From positions 45,228,859 to 45,292,858 of the forward strand of contig CM059575.1 in assembly GCA_030386875.1 (NCBI GenBank): a stretch of DNA of 64,000 bases, in the 5' to 3' direction. Both the position numbers and the translations under genes were made by a program. Origin of the DNA: Morinoia aosen. Its lineage: Eukaryota > Arthropoda > Malacostraca > Amphipoda > Talitridae. Below, piece after piece: positions 53,899-64,000 of this stretch; position 1 is the stretch's first letter, and each line of letters starts with the position of its first letter. The notes beneath the pieces were generated by a model. It was not told the DNA's origin and did not search any database. It was given only the letters and a program-made list of their open reading frames with translations.

Positions 53899-55337
53899 CA
53901 ACTTTCCAAAAATTGTTGCTACACAACCGCAACAGAAAAAGTTGCGATCGCAATTGCGGCCGCAACGTGTTGCGGCGCAACTGCCCATTACTGCTTATAA
54001 CTAACACCAGGACGCTTTCCCCCGGTCAGACCGGTCGGTACCCATTTCAGACACCTAGGTAGAGTGGGATATTATGCATTGAATTTTCCCCCTCTAAGGG
54101 AAACAGAGAAAATCTGCGCCCAGAACTGGGTGGCGATTTTGCTCAGAGCACACAACATAATTCATTTTTAAAATATTAAAAAGTAAGGAAAAACCCCCTC
54201 ATCTGAGTGTATCACACTCATGTGTGATACCCACACATTAGTATTGTAATAGCAATGTTGCTAGTCGAAAAACATGATTGAGGACAATGTATCTCTTGTG
54301 CTGCTTAAAAAGAAAACACGATTTCCATCACAACATATATTTAGGAATACTGTCTATGGTGCACACTGGCAGTGAAATACGAGCTCTGTGATTTGCGGTA
54401 TAAGTAATTTGTTGAAAGTAAAACGGCTGGATCGAAATAATTCTGCGTCTAAAGCAGCGAGGTTGACATTGAGAAATATAATTTTATTCCTATGTATGGA
54501 CTTGGTATTGTTCCAATTAAAGGACTCGGAGAAAATGTTTTACATCATGCAACGAAATTATGACATTTCCATGCTTATAATATTGCCTCACAAAGTCTAC
54601 ATGAGTAAGAAAGATGCAAATGATTATTCTACAAAAGAGAAAAATCTTCACCTAGAGCTGGGTTTCGAAGCCCTGATGGGCAAGGCAGGGCCCTAAAACG
54701 ACAAGACTAAGACCGCCACATTGAGACAGCGTGTCATAAGTTAGGTACACGCGGCATTCGCCAGCGCGTATTATGAGGCCAGGAGAACCTTGCTCTCTGT
54801 TATCCCACAGGGAGAGTATGAGAGTTTTATTATACACTCACAGTTAGAGAATGAATTGACGCTTAAAATAAACCCAATTTCAAATTTTTAGGTGCAATAG
54901 TTCAGAAATTATAACGCAACTAAAATAAGGCTTGAAGAGAATATCGGCCGACCATTGAGAGTGTAGGAAAACTTCTATCCATGCCTCGCCAGGAAGCTTA
55001 TGAGAGTTATATTATACACTCACATTTGGAGAATAAATTGACGCTTAAAATGCACCAAATTTTAAATTTTTAGGTGCAATAGTTCAGACATTATAACGCA
55101 ACTAAAATGAGCCTTATAGAGGAAATCGGACGACCTTTGACGGGCCACGAGAGCCCTGCTTCCTGCCCCCCACAGGGGCGTAAAAAATTTTTTAATTACA
55201 TAAATATGTTGTACTCGTTACGCGAATTAATTTGGTACTACTTTCAAGATTGTACGTCTTATAGTTTAGGAATAATCCTCTATGTCAGGGTAATTCGCGA
55301 AGGATCTTAGATGGGTTCTCAAAAATGGCCAGCCGGT
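53899..55337 (-). repeat. Outer part of the right TIR of the outer element
   Basis: This is the inverse of 25094-27980 minus the solo LTR. It preserves the empty sites for the solo LTR (54285-54300) and for the hAT MITE (54577-54592), and the inverted SINE body at 53994-54150. The terminus reads ggccagccggt. Confidence 0.82.
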
Positions 55338-57300
55338 AACAAAAAATGAGTTCCCATCCGTGTCTAATCTGATTTTGACAGTGCATTTAAGTATAAGTAA
55401 CTAAGAGAACACAATCCTCACAACGCTCATTTGATAAACACTTTCATTAGTGTGCAATGTATTGAAATAAAAGTAAAAAACGTATTCAAATACCTTAGCA
55501 TAGAGACCGTTAATTGCTATTAATACATGGTTATCGTTATACCCATGTTAAGTGTTGAAACAAATGATTTAGATCCTTAATTGCTATTCATACATTGTTA
55601 TCGCAATACCTATGTTAAGTGTTGAAACAAATGATTTAGATCCTTAATTGCTATTCATACATGGTTATCGTATAATACCCATGATAATTATCGAAACAGG
55701 ATTTGGAGAAAAGCACGAAAAAAATGCGTTCCTCTTCGTTGCCGTACTCAGATTTTGGTAACTCATTTAAATACAAGTGACTAAGCATTGCAAAAAACCC
55801 TCTCGTTAGTGGGTACTCGTATTGAAAATATGAGCATAAGAACATAGGAGCTAGTTATACAAGCGTGAGGGATTGATGTTAGAAGTAAAATGAGCAGATT
55901 TGATTTGTTTTGCGTCTAAAACTATGAGGTCGTCAATTGGGATTTGGTACAATTTTTCACACTGACGCATCATTTAGTATGCCAAGTGGTGAGCTCTGAA
56001 AGAATATAATATTCACTATAAAAAAATAGAAAATGGTTATGATATTTCTTACTTAGGCTAATAGTACTGGTGCAAAGAGTTCATCGGAGTCAAAGACGTG
56101 GAAAGTATTGTTGTACATTGCTCGCTGTAACATTTTCAACATAAATGGAACCGTACAAAAAGTTAACAATCCAAGATAGTGTTGTCATGATGTATTCACG
56201 AGAGTAAGAAGGTAAGAAGAGTTTACCACACAAAGGTACCAAGAGCAATTTGAGACCAGAATAAGAAGATTAATAAATGATGTTCTCTAAAGTTATAACA
56301 TTCGCCGAATCCGTGGCCTTTTTTCAAAATGTTTTAATAAGAACGAAAAAAAAGAAGATGCTAAAATATCCTCACATTAACATCTTTTCTTTCTTTGCGA
56401 TAATTAATTTGGTTTTGAAAATGCAAAATGAATATGAGTAACTAAGAAAACAAAACAAAATCCCTGTGACACATAGCTGAAAACACTCTTGTTAGGGTGC
56501 ACGTATATTGGATAATGAGTCCATAATATTTGCTGCATAGCTGGAACAATACGAAAAGTTAACCACTGAAAATGATTTCGTCTTAATGCACACACGAGCG
56601 TAGGAAAGTAAAAATTGCCAATGAACTACGTCGCATGTTCAAATGTTTTAAGATGAGCGAAAAGTGCTTTCAAATATCTAAAAATTTAGGCCGTGACTTG
56701 ATATCTACACTTGGGGATCGTAATACTCAAACCGGTTAATTTTTTAAACAAATGGTTGAGAGAAAAAGCACATAGAAAATGCATTCCCTTCATTGCGTTG
56801 GTCTGATTCTAACAATGGATTTTATTACAAGTGGTCGAGAGAACATTGTACATGTGATACGTTGCTAAAAACATTCTAGTTAGTGCACGCCCATATTGAA
56901 ATTTGAGCTTACGAACGTTGGAACTAGCGAAATGAAGGATTATGGTTGAAAGTAAAACGGGTAGATTCAAATTAATTTGCGTCTCAGACTGCGAGGTTGA
57001 TATTAGGGGCAATTTTACACTGTTTCGTATAAACTAGTAAGCTAAATAACTGGCTCGGATAAAATGAAAGATTTTACAATAACACATATATTAAACTTCA
57101 TATGCTACTTGCTTTGGCACAAAAAAGTTCACCGGATTCAAATAGATGAGAAGGATCGTTGTACAATGCCAACCATAACATTTTCAACATTGCTGGGACA
57201 AAACGAGAAAGGCAAAAAAACCTAAAATAGTGTGGCCAAAGTATACTCAAAGAGCGTGAGGGACGACACTTTGTCACACAAGATTAACATGAGCATTTAT
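55338..57300 (+). repeat. Degenerate tandem repeats
   Basis: Related blocks recur in order near 55370, 55730, 56410 and 56790 (attttgacagtgcatttaa, attttggtaactcatttaa, ttttgaaaatgcaaaatg, ctaacaatggattttatt; each followed by aagtg.cta/gagaac and a gtgcacg-type word). A second block near 56070, 56520 and 57130 contains gttgtaca…aacattttcaac. The organisation suggests old tandem duplication of a unit of about 0.5-1 kb. There is no gene. Confidence 0.5.
55510..55707 (+). repeat. Three tandem 67-bp units
   Basis: The units start at 55510, 55577 and 55644 with ttaattgctatt. The first two are nearly identical over 67 bp and end atgatttagatcc; the third diverges after cccatg. Confidence 0.9.
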
Positions 57301-60060
57301 GTGACTGCCTCGACAAATTAATTCGACGTGGGGGAGGTTCAGAAAAGTCCACGGATGAAGCAAAACTTGTCAAAGCAACCATTTATTGATTACGTAAGAT
57401 TACCTGCAAGAGAAAAGTCTAGTTAGCACAAAGGTAATACAAAAATATACAGTTTTTAGAGGTTACAAATCTAAAGGTGATGCAGAGCGTAAATCCGAAC
57501 GTAATGACGCAAAATTGGAGCAGAACTGCGTCATTGTTACAAGAAAACTTGGCTCAGAGAACACGGGTAACACTTCAGCAGCTCAGCCAACACACAAATT
57601 ATAGGTGAGTCTTAGCACAATTTTCATAACTGCATCCTAATAACACACTCAGATATAAGCAGTCTACGTAATGGGGTGTGGTGCCCGGAAAAATTACTGA
57701 ATAATTAATAAAAATTTAGAATTTAATATTAGAAGTAATTTTGTACCTTTTAAGTCTTGTATTTAAAAGATAAATAAATGTTAAAATAGATAAAATCTAC
57801 ACCGTCTTACGAGACGAGCTGAGTGAAACTTTATGGCAATATTCAGGCTCTTCAAGCATTGTTCGCTGCTCAGCAGCCCATTATTCCGCTAAACCTCGTA
57901 GTGTAAACAAGTGCTCTGATTAACCTGGTGAGTCTCGCTATTCTCGAAGTGATACAATTTTTTGTGTATTTTTTTTGTGATGTAATTGATAAACCAATTT
58001 TTGAAAAATGTGAATTATTAAGTGAAAGTAGCGACCTAACCGGCTCGTGAGTAGCAAATAAATTACATTTGACTACCTTCCGTGCTGTTCGTAATTTTTG
58101 TTGGGGATCTAAAACAAGCGGTATTAGATATTGTGAATTGTGGTATTAGAGTAAAGTAGGAGATGAATTTATAAATTCGTGCCCTAAACAGAAGGATGTG
58201 TAACCGGCCTGAGCGTGCCGCCATGGTGGCGGTCGCGTAACGGCCGGCAAGCTCAGAAAAGACTACGGTCGTTAAGTTAAATGTGTTTTAGTTCGTCTTT
58301 CGTTACTTTAGTGAGTGAGAGCTTAAAAGCTATTTTAAAGCATAACTTAGGTTCAAAGGTTGATGTAGCCAATGATAGATTAATCCTAAAGTAGATGGGA
58401 TCAGCTCTTTGGATATTCGAATTACAGTCCGATAGTCGATAAGCTAGATTCTGTGAGGGTATATGTCATTTTTACCTGTTGTAATTATGTAATTTCGAGA
58501 TCTTCATATTGCCATGCTAACCTTGTTCTGTTCTCATGATTAATTGCAGGACCTACAAAACAAAGCTACCTCCCCTACCTTTACCTCGTTTGATTACATG
58601 ATCGTTCCTTATTCGCAACATATCGTAATTACCCGTACATAGAATACCCCATTATTAGTATATCATCTTATGGTGCTGATCATCGTACGATGCGATGTTC
58701 CCTGATCTTTTGTCTTGCATAATTCCACGGGCCTCAATAAATGATCATAGTTTTCGACTAGTCTTTATCCCTTTCTAGTCGTTGCTCGAATAATTATTGT
58801 GTAGGTGATACTAAACGAAACCCCACCTTAGAACCACCTCAGGGGCACTCACAAAATACTAAGGTCAAGCAATACTCCACACACTGATGTTCAACCAGGT
58901 AGACGCTGAATTGAAGTTACACGCTATTCCTATATAAACAATGCATGACAACTTGAGTTGTTCACATGACCAGTCACAAAGGTCTATTAATTCTACAGTA
59001 CCACCTGGACATAGTTATAACATACACCTACAAAGGTGATCAATAGGTGAAAAAGTGGGCACACTTAGGTGCATCAGCACAAGTAAATAGTTATCTAACA
59101 TGTATGAACACATAATCAACTAGGCAATATAACATATTCCGCAGTCAAGTAAAAATCACACGAATATGAAATAGGCAAAGCAACCACACTCTCCGGACTT
59201 GTAAAATAGCAACTTGAGAGAGGAACTATATAATTCTAGAGTCCAAAAACCAGAGCTGAAATCCCCTAACATTAACCGTGAATGATAGCAAGGATTTATA
59301 CAACACAATGTGCATAGATCAAATTAACAACTGAGCACAATGAATCCATCTGTGAATTCCAGCAAATAAACTAAATAGCACTGGCAAGCACAGATCAAAA
59401 TAAGGCTCAATAATTTACTCAAAAAAAAATGAATGAGTTAACAAACACTGAACAACACAGATCAGGACTGGCTTGACAATTAAAACAATGTGCATAAAGG
59501 TTAGCAAGAGAGTTTCACATCACTGAGGGTGCGAGTCGGGTGCGGAGATGAACTGACGCTCCGCGTAAACGCGGCGTCAAACATTTCAAAATGTAAAGGA
59601 ACGAAACTATCCCAAAACCCCAAACTCGAACTGAGTATCTGTGAATGTGCTTTCTACCTCATTGAATCGCGAAAGTTAAAAACAGTAATCAAATACAATC
59701 AGTTGTGGCCAATTTTATTGCGCAAAAACAGACTGGTGCTTTCTGTAAACTTTGTCTCCACTCGAAGTCTGTGTAGCGACCCTCGGTGTAGCCTCCCTCC
59801 CTGGTCAACCGCAACACCTGCTCCTCCCTCTTCCGCATATAGAACAAACGTACCACGAACACCACCATGGAAACAAAAAAGGCCCGATGCAGTAGCAAAT
59901 TTGAATTTTGTGAAGACAAACATAAAACACAGTGACAAATTTTTTGTAATTTTAATCAGTTATTGCAAAAAATTATGTGGAGTGTCTATGACGCTGAATT
60001 TCGACCTTTAATCCTCAAAATTGTGTTCAAATTACTTTACCAGTAAGTAACTTTGTCCTT
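57301..60060. other. No gene recognised
   Basis: This is AT-rich, with some GC-rich islands such as 58200-58260, which contains the hairpin ccgcca tgg tggcgg. A frame at 59529-60011 is open for 160 codons but shows no domain and a composition like its surroundings; I do not call it a gene. Confidence 0.35.
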
Positions 60061-61119
60061 TTATTGAGAACTCTTTGTGAAACAGTGACGTAAAAAGTGA
60101 GTTAGAGAATATAAATTCTGTAAATGTTGAAGGTCTCAAAATGAGTGAATAAAATGTGACACCTGAAACAATAGACGTCTATGAGGGCCCAGCTACCCCA
60201 AGTCTGCGCCCGCACCCCTTCCTCCCCCCCAGCCTACCCTCTCATTGGAAAAATTGCCACGCTGCAATAGTGGCTAACTTAAATCTGTGTTCACCGCTAG
60301 ATCATAATTCCACAACGTGAGGCGAATTTTTCAGCAATGTGACGTCTGTTAGATAGCTCACCATAGGAATCTTCACACGGAAAAAATTGTATTCTGCTCT
60401 TCACAAGCAGACGAAAGAGGAACGCCAAGCTGGATCACCGCAAGCATCCTACTCCCCGTACCCCCGTCTCTGTCTACTCTACCTTCTCTTTTCCTCTACC
60501 CCTCCCCCTCTTGCTTACGGGCGGCTTCTCTTCATCTGGCATTAAAAGGCGGTCTTTTTCGTTTTCAAATGTGAACGAGCCACGCAATCCCTCATCCGCA
60601 AATATTTCAATGATGGCTATTTTTCTTGTTGAAAATTAATCACCCAATTTTTCAACCTCCTCTGAATAAAAAAATTAACTTTTATTTTGGTGAAATAGTG
60701 ACCCACCAGTTAACTTTGGTGAATAGTGACATAAAAAGTGAATGAGGGATTACAAATTTTGTAATTATGAAACGTTGAGAAACTGAATGAGTAAAATGTG
60801 TCAACCTGCAAAAGTCTGAACGTCATTGTCGTCATTATTCACGGCCGACCAACACTCTCCCAGTTCCTCGCCTCCTTTCTCCAGCATTAAAGGGAAATCC
60901 CCCTATCTTCTTATGTTTCTGGTGATATTTTTTTTAGGTGATGTTTTTATGACAATATTTTTGGGTGTTTCAAATTCTAAATGAGAAGCAAGCCCTTATT
61001 CATATGTAAACGATTACCCTTATACCCAAGAAGATTGTTACTCACTCCGTAACAGCTACACAGTGAACAAAGTTTTGAATTATTTTCACCTTTATTCACT
61101 CATCCAATACAACTTCACA
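60061..61119 (+). repeat. Repeated 5' units upstream of the OTU-APE LINE
   Basis: Blocks at 60085 (gtgacgtaaaaagtga … aatgagtgaataaaatgtg) and 60726 (gtgacataaaaagtga … aatgagtaaaatgtg) are about 640 bp apart, each followed by a C- and T-rich stretch. Tandem 5' monomers are common in LINE promoters, and this lies directly upstream of ORF1. The 5' end is not defined. Confidence 0.5.
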
Positions 61120-63184
61120 ATGCCTCATTACGAAACTCGCTCAGCTACTCGGAAAGCAGCTTTATCTGGAGAAATAACATCCCTCACAACAGCGCCGCAT
61201 GAAAACTCAAACCCCAAAAAGCGGAATATACCTGAACCGTTCACAAAACGAAAGCAAACACCACCAAAATTCTCGCGTGTAAAATCACTCGTTCAAAAAC
61301 CTAAGCCGTTCACAATGACTACAAAAACTCCGACAGAGAAACAGTATGACGTCAACGAAAGCACCGCAACTCCCAAAACATCACCAGTGCCAACCGACAG
61401 AGAATCGACGGAGAGGTGCCCTACAAAGAGTCGAGCAGCAGAGTCGCCCGTCTTTGACGAAAATTTCCCAAGCGCTGTTTGTACCTCATCACTGGCGGGA
61501 GCTGCCACAGCACCACCACCAGCTCCTCCTTCTTCGTCTCGTCCCAACGATTGCGTCATGGCGACATCTCCCCTGTCCTGCGTCACTGAGAAAGCTCAAA
61601 ATTGTTCACCAACGACGACGACACCAACACCAACGTCAACGTTGGAACGCGATAAAATTTTCGATGTGAGCAACCAGTCAGAAAGTAAAAGGGGTAATTT
61701 TAATTATAATTTTAACGATAAATTGTGTGTAGGCATTTCAGGCGGTGGAGTTAGGTTTGAAAATGCATGCGCGGCAGCTGACACTGGCAGTAAAGTACCT
61801 CAGAGCGTAAACTGCGAGGATAACTTAAGATTTTCAGTGGAGAACAATACAAACAGACCTGTTACCGCCTTTGATGGGTACTTACATCCTCTCCAAATGA
61901 CTAGTTCCCAAACTATTCACGAAATAAATAACATGCTGTCTCTTACAGCTGCACTTCTCCATAAAGCTTTGAGACAAAATTGCCCCCCAAGTCCAGCGTC
62001 AATTTTTTCCACTGTATCAAGTATTCCAATGATTACAGAACAGCGTTTTGCTTTAAATTATTGTATCAGCGCTTATGATTTTACGCCGGTGGTAGCTGCG
62101 AGTTGCCATCCTTGAGCGAAATTCCCTCTAGACACTTTTCTCGATGGAGACAATAGTCTCACAAAAATCAACAGAGATGACATTGATAGCGCATGCAGGA
62201 TTCAGACCATAACTTCGGAACGTCTAAATGATCTCTATGATGAGATTGAACGCGCATCTCCTTTCAGGAACTATATAATTAGTTTCAAAGGTTTGAGTCT
62301 CTCGTCCCATAACCTTACTAAGTTAAAAAATCTGATCATGACAAAGAATTTTTTTCTCATATTTATGTGGTGAGTGTCTGCAGTGGTCAGCCATTGTACA
62401 TGACATCGAGCCTGTACAGAAAAATTGGTCTTAAACTGATTCCGCTGCGAGCAAATGTAAAAACCGCTACTGTTAATGAAGCTTACAACAATGCCCGCAC
62501 TTGGCCTGTTACGCGAGAAGGTACGCATCATTTTCTTCAACCAATTGCTTTAAAATCACCTTTGAGACTAACTTCACATTTTATCTCCTGCGTCAGAAAC
62601 TCCCATGACCTGAATGAAGAAATTGAATACTCTAATGATTATGCAAAACAGCAGAATGAGTTGAGTGATTGTTCTCAGTTGACTGCCTTTCCACGTGAAA
62701 CCTCCAGCAGCATAAACCGATGTTGGCCTTCACCTAACAAACCCTTTCCTCCCCTCTCCTCCCAATGTTTGCCCTCATATAACAACCCTCTCCTCCCTCT
62801 GCCACAAACAATTGCGGAGTGCCTACAAAAAATAGGTTTTCATTGCTATCCAATGCTGATACAGAGGATGAAAAGCCTCCCTTAGACACGAGTATAAATC
62901 AACATCCAATCACATACTCGGAAGCAGTGAAATCAACAGGAAGAGAGAAATCGCTGCAAAGTTGCAGTCGACAATCGATGGAAAATCCACTACCCAACTG
63001 CATGCACAATCATCACCAGAATAATAAAAATGACATGAGCATTTCTCAGTTTTCTGCAAATCCCCATGCAAGAAATCCCCACAGCCGGCCCATTCAGAGC
63101 CAGAAAAACGTAAATTCTCCGCACCTCTCACAACCTCTTAATGATGTAAAAAGTATGGAAAAACGTCTCCAGCCCCATTTGTGA
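61120..63184 (+). pseudogene. ORF1 of the OTU-APE LINE, broken
   Basis: The first ATG in the open frame is at 61120 (MPHYETRSATRKAALSGE). The N-terminal 300 residues are Pro-, Thr- and Ser-rich with basic clusters. A TGA at 62113-62115 interrupts, the same frame continues to about 62362 (GDNSLTKINRDDIDSACR), and then frame changes near 62365 and 62800 lead to a His/Asn-rich tail ending at 63184. I recognise no zinc knuckle, esterase or RRM. It is called ORF1 from its position before ORF2, and an unrelated gene fragment is possible. Confidence 0.5.
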
Positions 63185-63188
63185 ACGC

Positions 63189-64000
63189 ATGAATTCCACA
63201 ATGGATGAAGTGAAACGATCATGGAAAATAGAGCTGATTCCCACCAAAGCCGATGGACACTGCCTCCTCCATGCAGTAGCTCATATACTTACAAAACAAC
63301 CTGCATAAAAATGGAACTACAATTCCTTAAAGGCTGCAATCAAAACAGAGAGTAAAGCAAACAACAGCACATACGCTAAGTTTGTTGACAAGAACAGTGG
63401 AGACATGCAAAACCTCATAGATAATTACATTGACGACGAACATTTTGACCAAGCTGCTGTAGACCTTATACCACTAATCATTTCAAATGTGACAGGCCAA
63501 AAACTTCTCGTCCTGGATGAACAGGATCATTGTGTTTTGAAAATATCAGTCGATCCCTTTTCAGAGTTATCAAATAATAACCCTCCACTACTGCTCCATC
63601 GTAAAAACGATCACTACAGTGCTGTTGTCACACAAGGCAAAAATATGACCGGGGTTATCTCATCTTGACAGACTGCCGCTGCCCAGCCAAATAGTAGACT
63701 TTCTTACATTGCAGATTCTGGGCCAAACACCCTGGGCAACGTAGACAAAATCGATAAATCCCCTGAACGATCCCATCGAGATAGTAGCTTTGCTACCTTT
63801 AAAAAAAGTGCTAATATAGGTAAAATCAAAATCAAGCATTTAAATGCTCGAAGCCTGAATGGTAAGTTGGATGAAATCAGAGTAATGTTGGTCACTGAAG
63901 AAATTGACATTTTGTGTGTTTCAGAAACATGGTTTGATTCGCGAACCCAAAGTTCATTTTTTAACATTCCTGATTACGTGTTGTACCGCTTTGATGGCGC
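63189..64000 (+). pseudogene. LINE ORF2 start: OTU protease domain then AP endonuclease
   Basis: One frame runs from an ATG at 63189 to the window end with two in-frame stops (TAA 63306-63308, TGA 63666-63668). The first part has the OTU signature PTKADGHCLLHAVAH (Asp at 63252, catalytic Cys at 63261) and the terminal DHYSAV (His at 63612), about 120 residues apart as in OTU peptidases. The second part has IKIKHLNARSLNGKLDEIRV and ILCVSETWFD (Glu at 63924), the Asn and Glu motifs of a LINE endonuclease. RT would lie beyond 64000. OTU proteases cleave ubiquitin-type linkages; an OTU domain is known in Dualen/RandI LINEs, while most CR1- or L2-like LINEs lack it. Confidence 0.72.

Larger units (their letters stand above)
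25094..55337. mobile_element. Outer foldback (MULE-type) element, hugely expanded by insertions
   Basis: The left end reads ACCGGCTAGCCATTTTTAAG and the right end is its inverse (…AAAAATGGCCAGCCGGT at 55337). The flanks are aacaaaaat (25085-25093) and aacaaaaaa (55338-55346), a 9-bp target duplication with one mismatch; nine bases is the MULE/foldback length. Removing the nested element at 31167-53889 and the solo LTR leaves about 6 kb: arms of about 2.2 kb and a loop of about 1.7 kb. The element has no transposase of its own; its arms contain Helitron and SINE fragments. Confidence 0.8.

Noticed and set aside
25094..55337. Maverick/Polinton or virus-like element (long TIRs plus a cysteine protease)
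   Set aside because: No DNA polymerase B, retroviral-type integrase, ATPase or capsid is seen inside. The 9-bp duplications and DDE motifs fit MULE/foldback elements.
59529..60011. 160-codon open frame as a gene
   Set aside because: There is no recognisable domain, it starts within repetitive AT-rich DNA and shows no coding bias by eye. It probably belongs to a LINE leader or is chance.

Overview
The window reads as repeat-dense DNA from an arthropod, most likely an insect with a large genome. The reasons are I-group, Tc1-like, hAT-like and MULE/foldback elements, Mag-like and CsRn1-like Ty3/gypsy retrotransposons, a tRNA-derived SINE whose tail runs into CCTAA units (the complement of the insect telomere repeat TTAGG), and a TCAGTT-type initiator. 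I find no convincing host gene, rRNA, intact tRNA or CRISPR array. Nearly everything recognisable is a transposable element or a fragment of one, and almost every coding region carries stops or frameshifts.

Layout, 1-25 kb. 1-2124 is a partial minus-strand LTR related to the one at 21916-23407. A young Mag-like Ty3/gypsy element (2222-7361, 5-bp target duplication GAAAC) follows. 8118-9116 is a candidate third LTR. A second LTR retrotransposon (9658-15080) sits inside an I-group LINE on the minus strand and splits its RT (15.1-16.8 kb) from its RNase H (9.4-9.7 kb). The endonuclease and ORF1 of that LINE follow to 19.6 kb. 20.1-25.0 kb holds a broken CsRn1-like gag-protease with its LTR and a MADF-domain gene of PIF/Harbinger type.

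Layout, 25-55 kb. This is a nest of three related foldback elements with long, internally repetitive terminal inverted repeats (TIRs) starting ACCGGC. The outer one (25094-55337, near-perfect 9-bp target duplication) has been entered through its right TIR by a 22.7-kb one (31167-53889, perfect 9-bp duplication ACAGATTCA). The left TIR of that element contains a third (33046-39267), which produces a palindrome with roughly 1.95-kb arms. The middle element carries a decayed MULE-like transposase followed by a Ulp1-like cysteine protease. The TIRs have picked up a hAT-type MITE, SINE bodies, Helitron helicase ends and a solo LTR. The opposite arm preserves empty sites that date some of these insertions. 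A decayed Tc1-like element (47518-49138) lies inside.

Layout, 55-64 kb. Degenerate tandem repeats (55.4-57.3 kb) precede a stretch with nothing recognised. The 5' part of a LINE follows, with repeated 5' units, a low-complexity ORF1 and an ORF2 that places an OTU-type cysteine protease domain in frame ahead of the AP endonuclease. The RT lies beyond the window edge.

The three observations I rate highest are the self-nesting foldback/MULE system with accreting TIRs, the dense series of perfect RNA hairpins through the LTR, gag and pol of the 9.7-15.1 kb retrotransposon, and the OTU-APE arrangement at the right edge.
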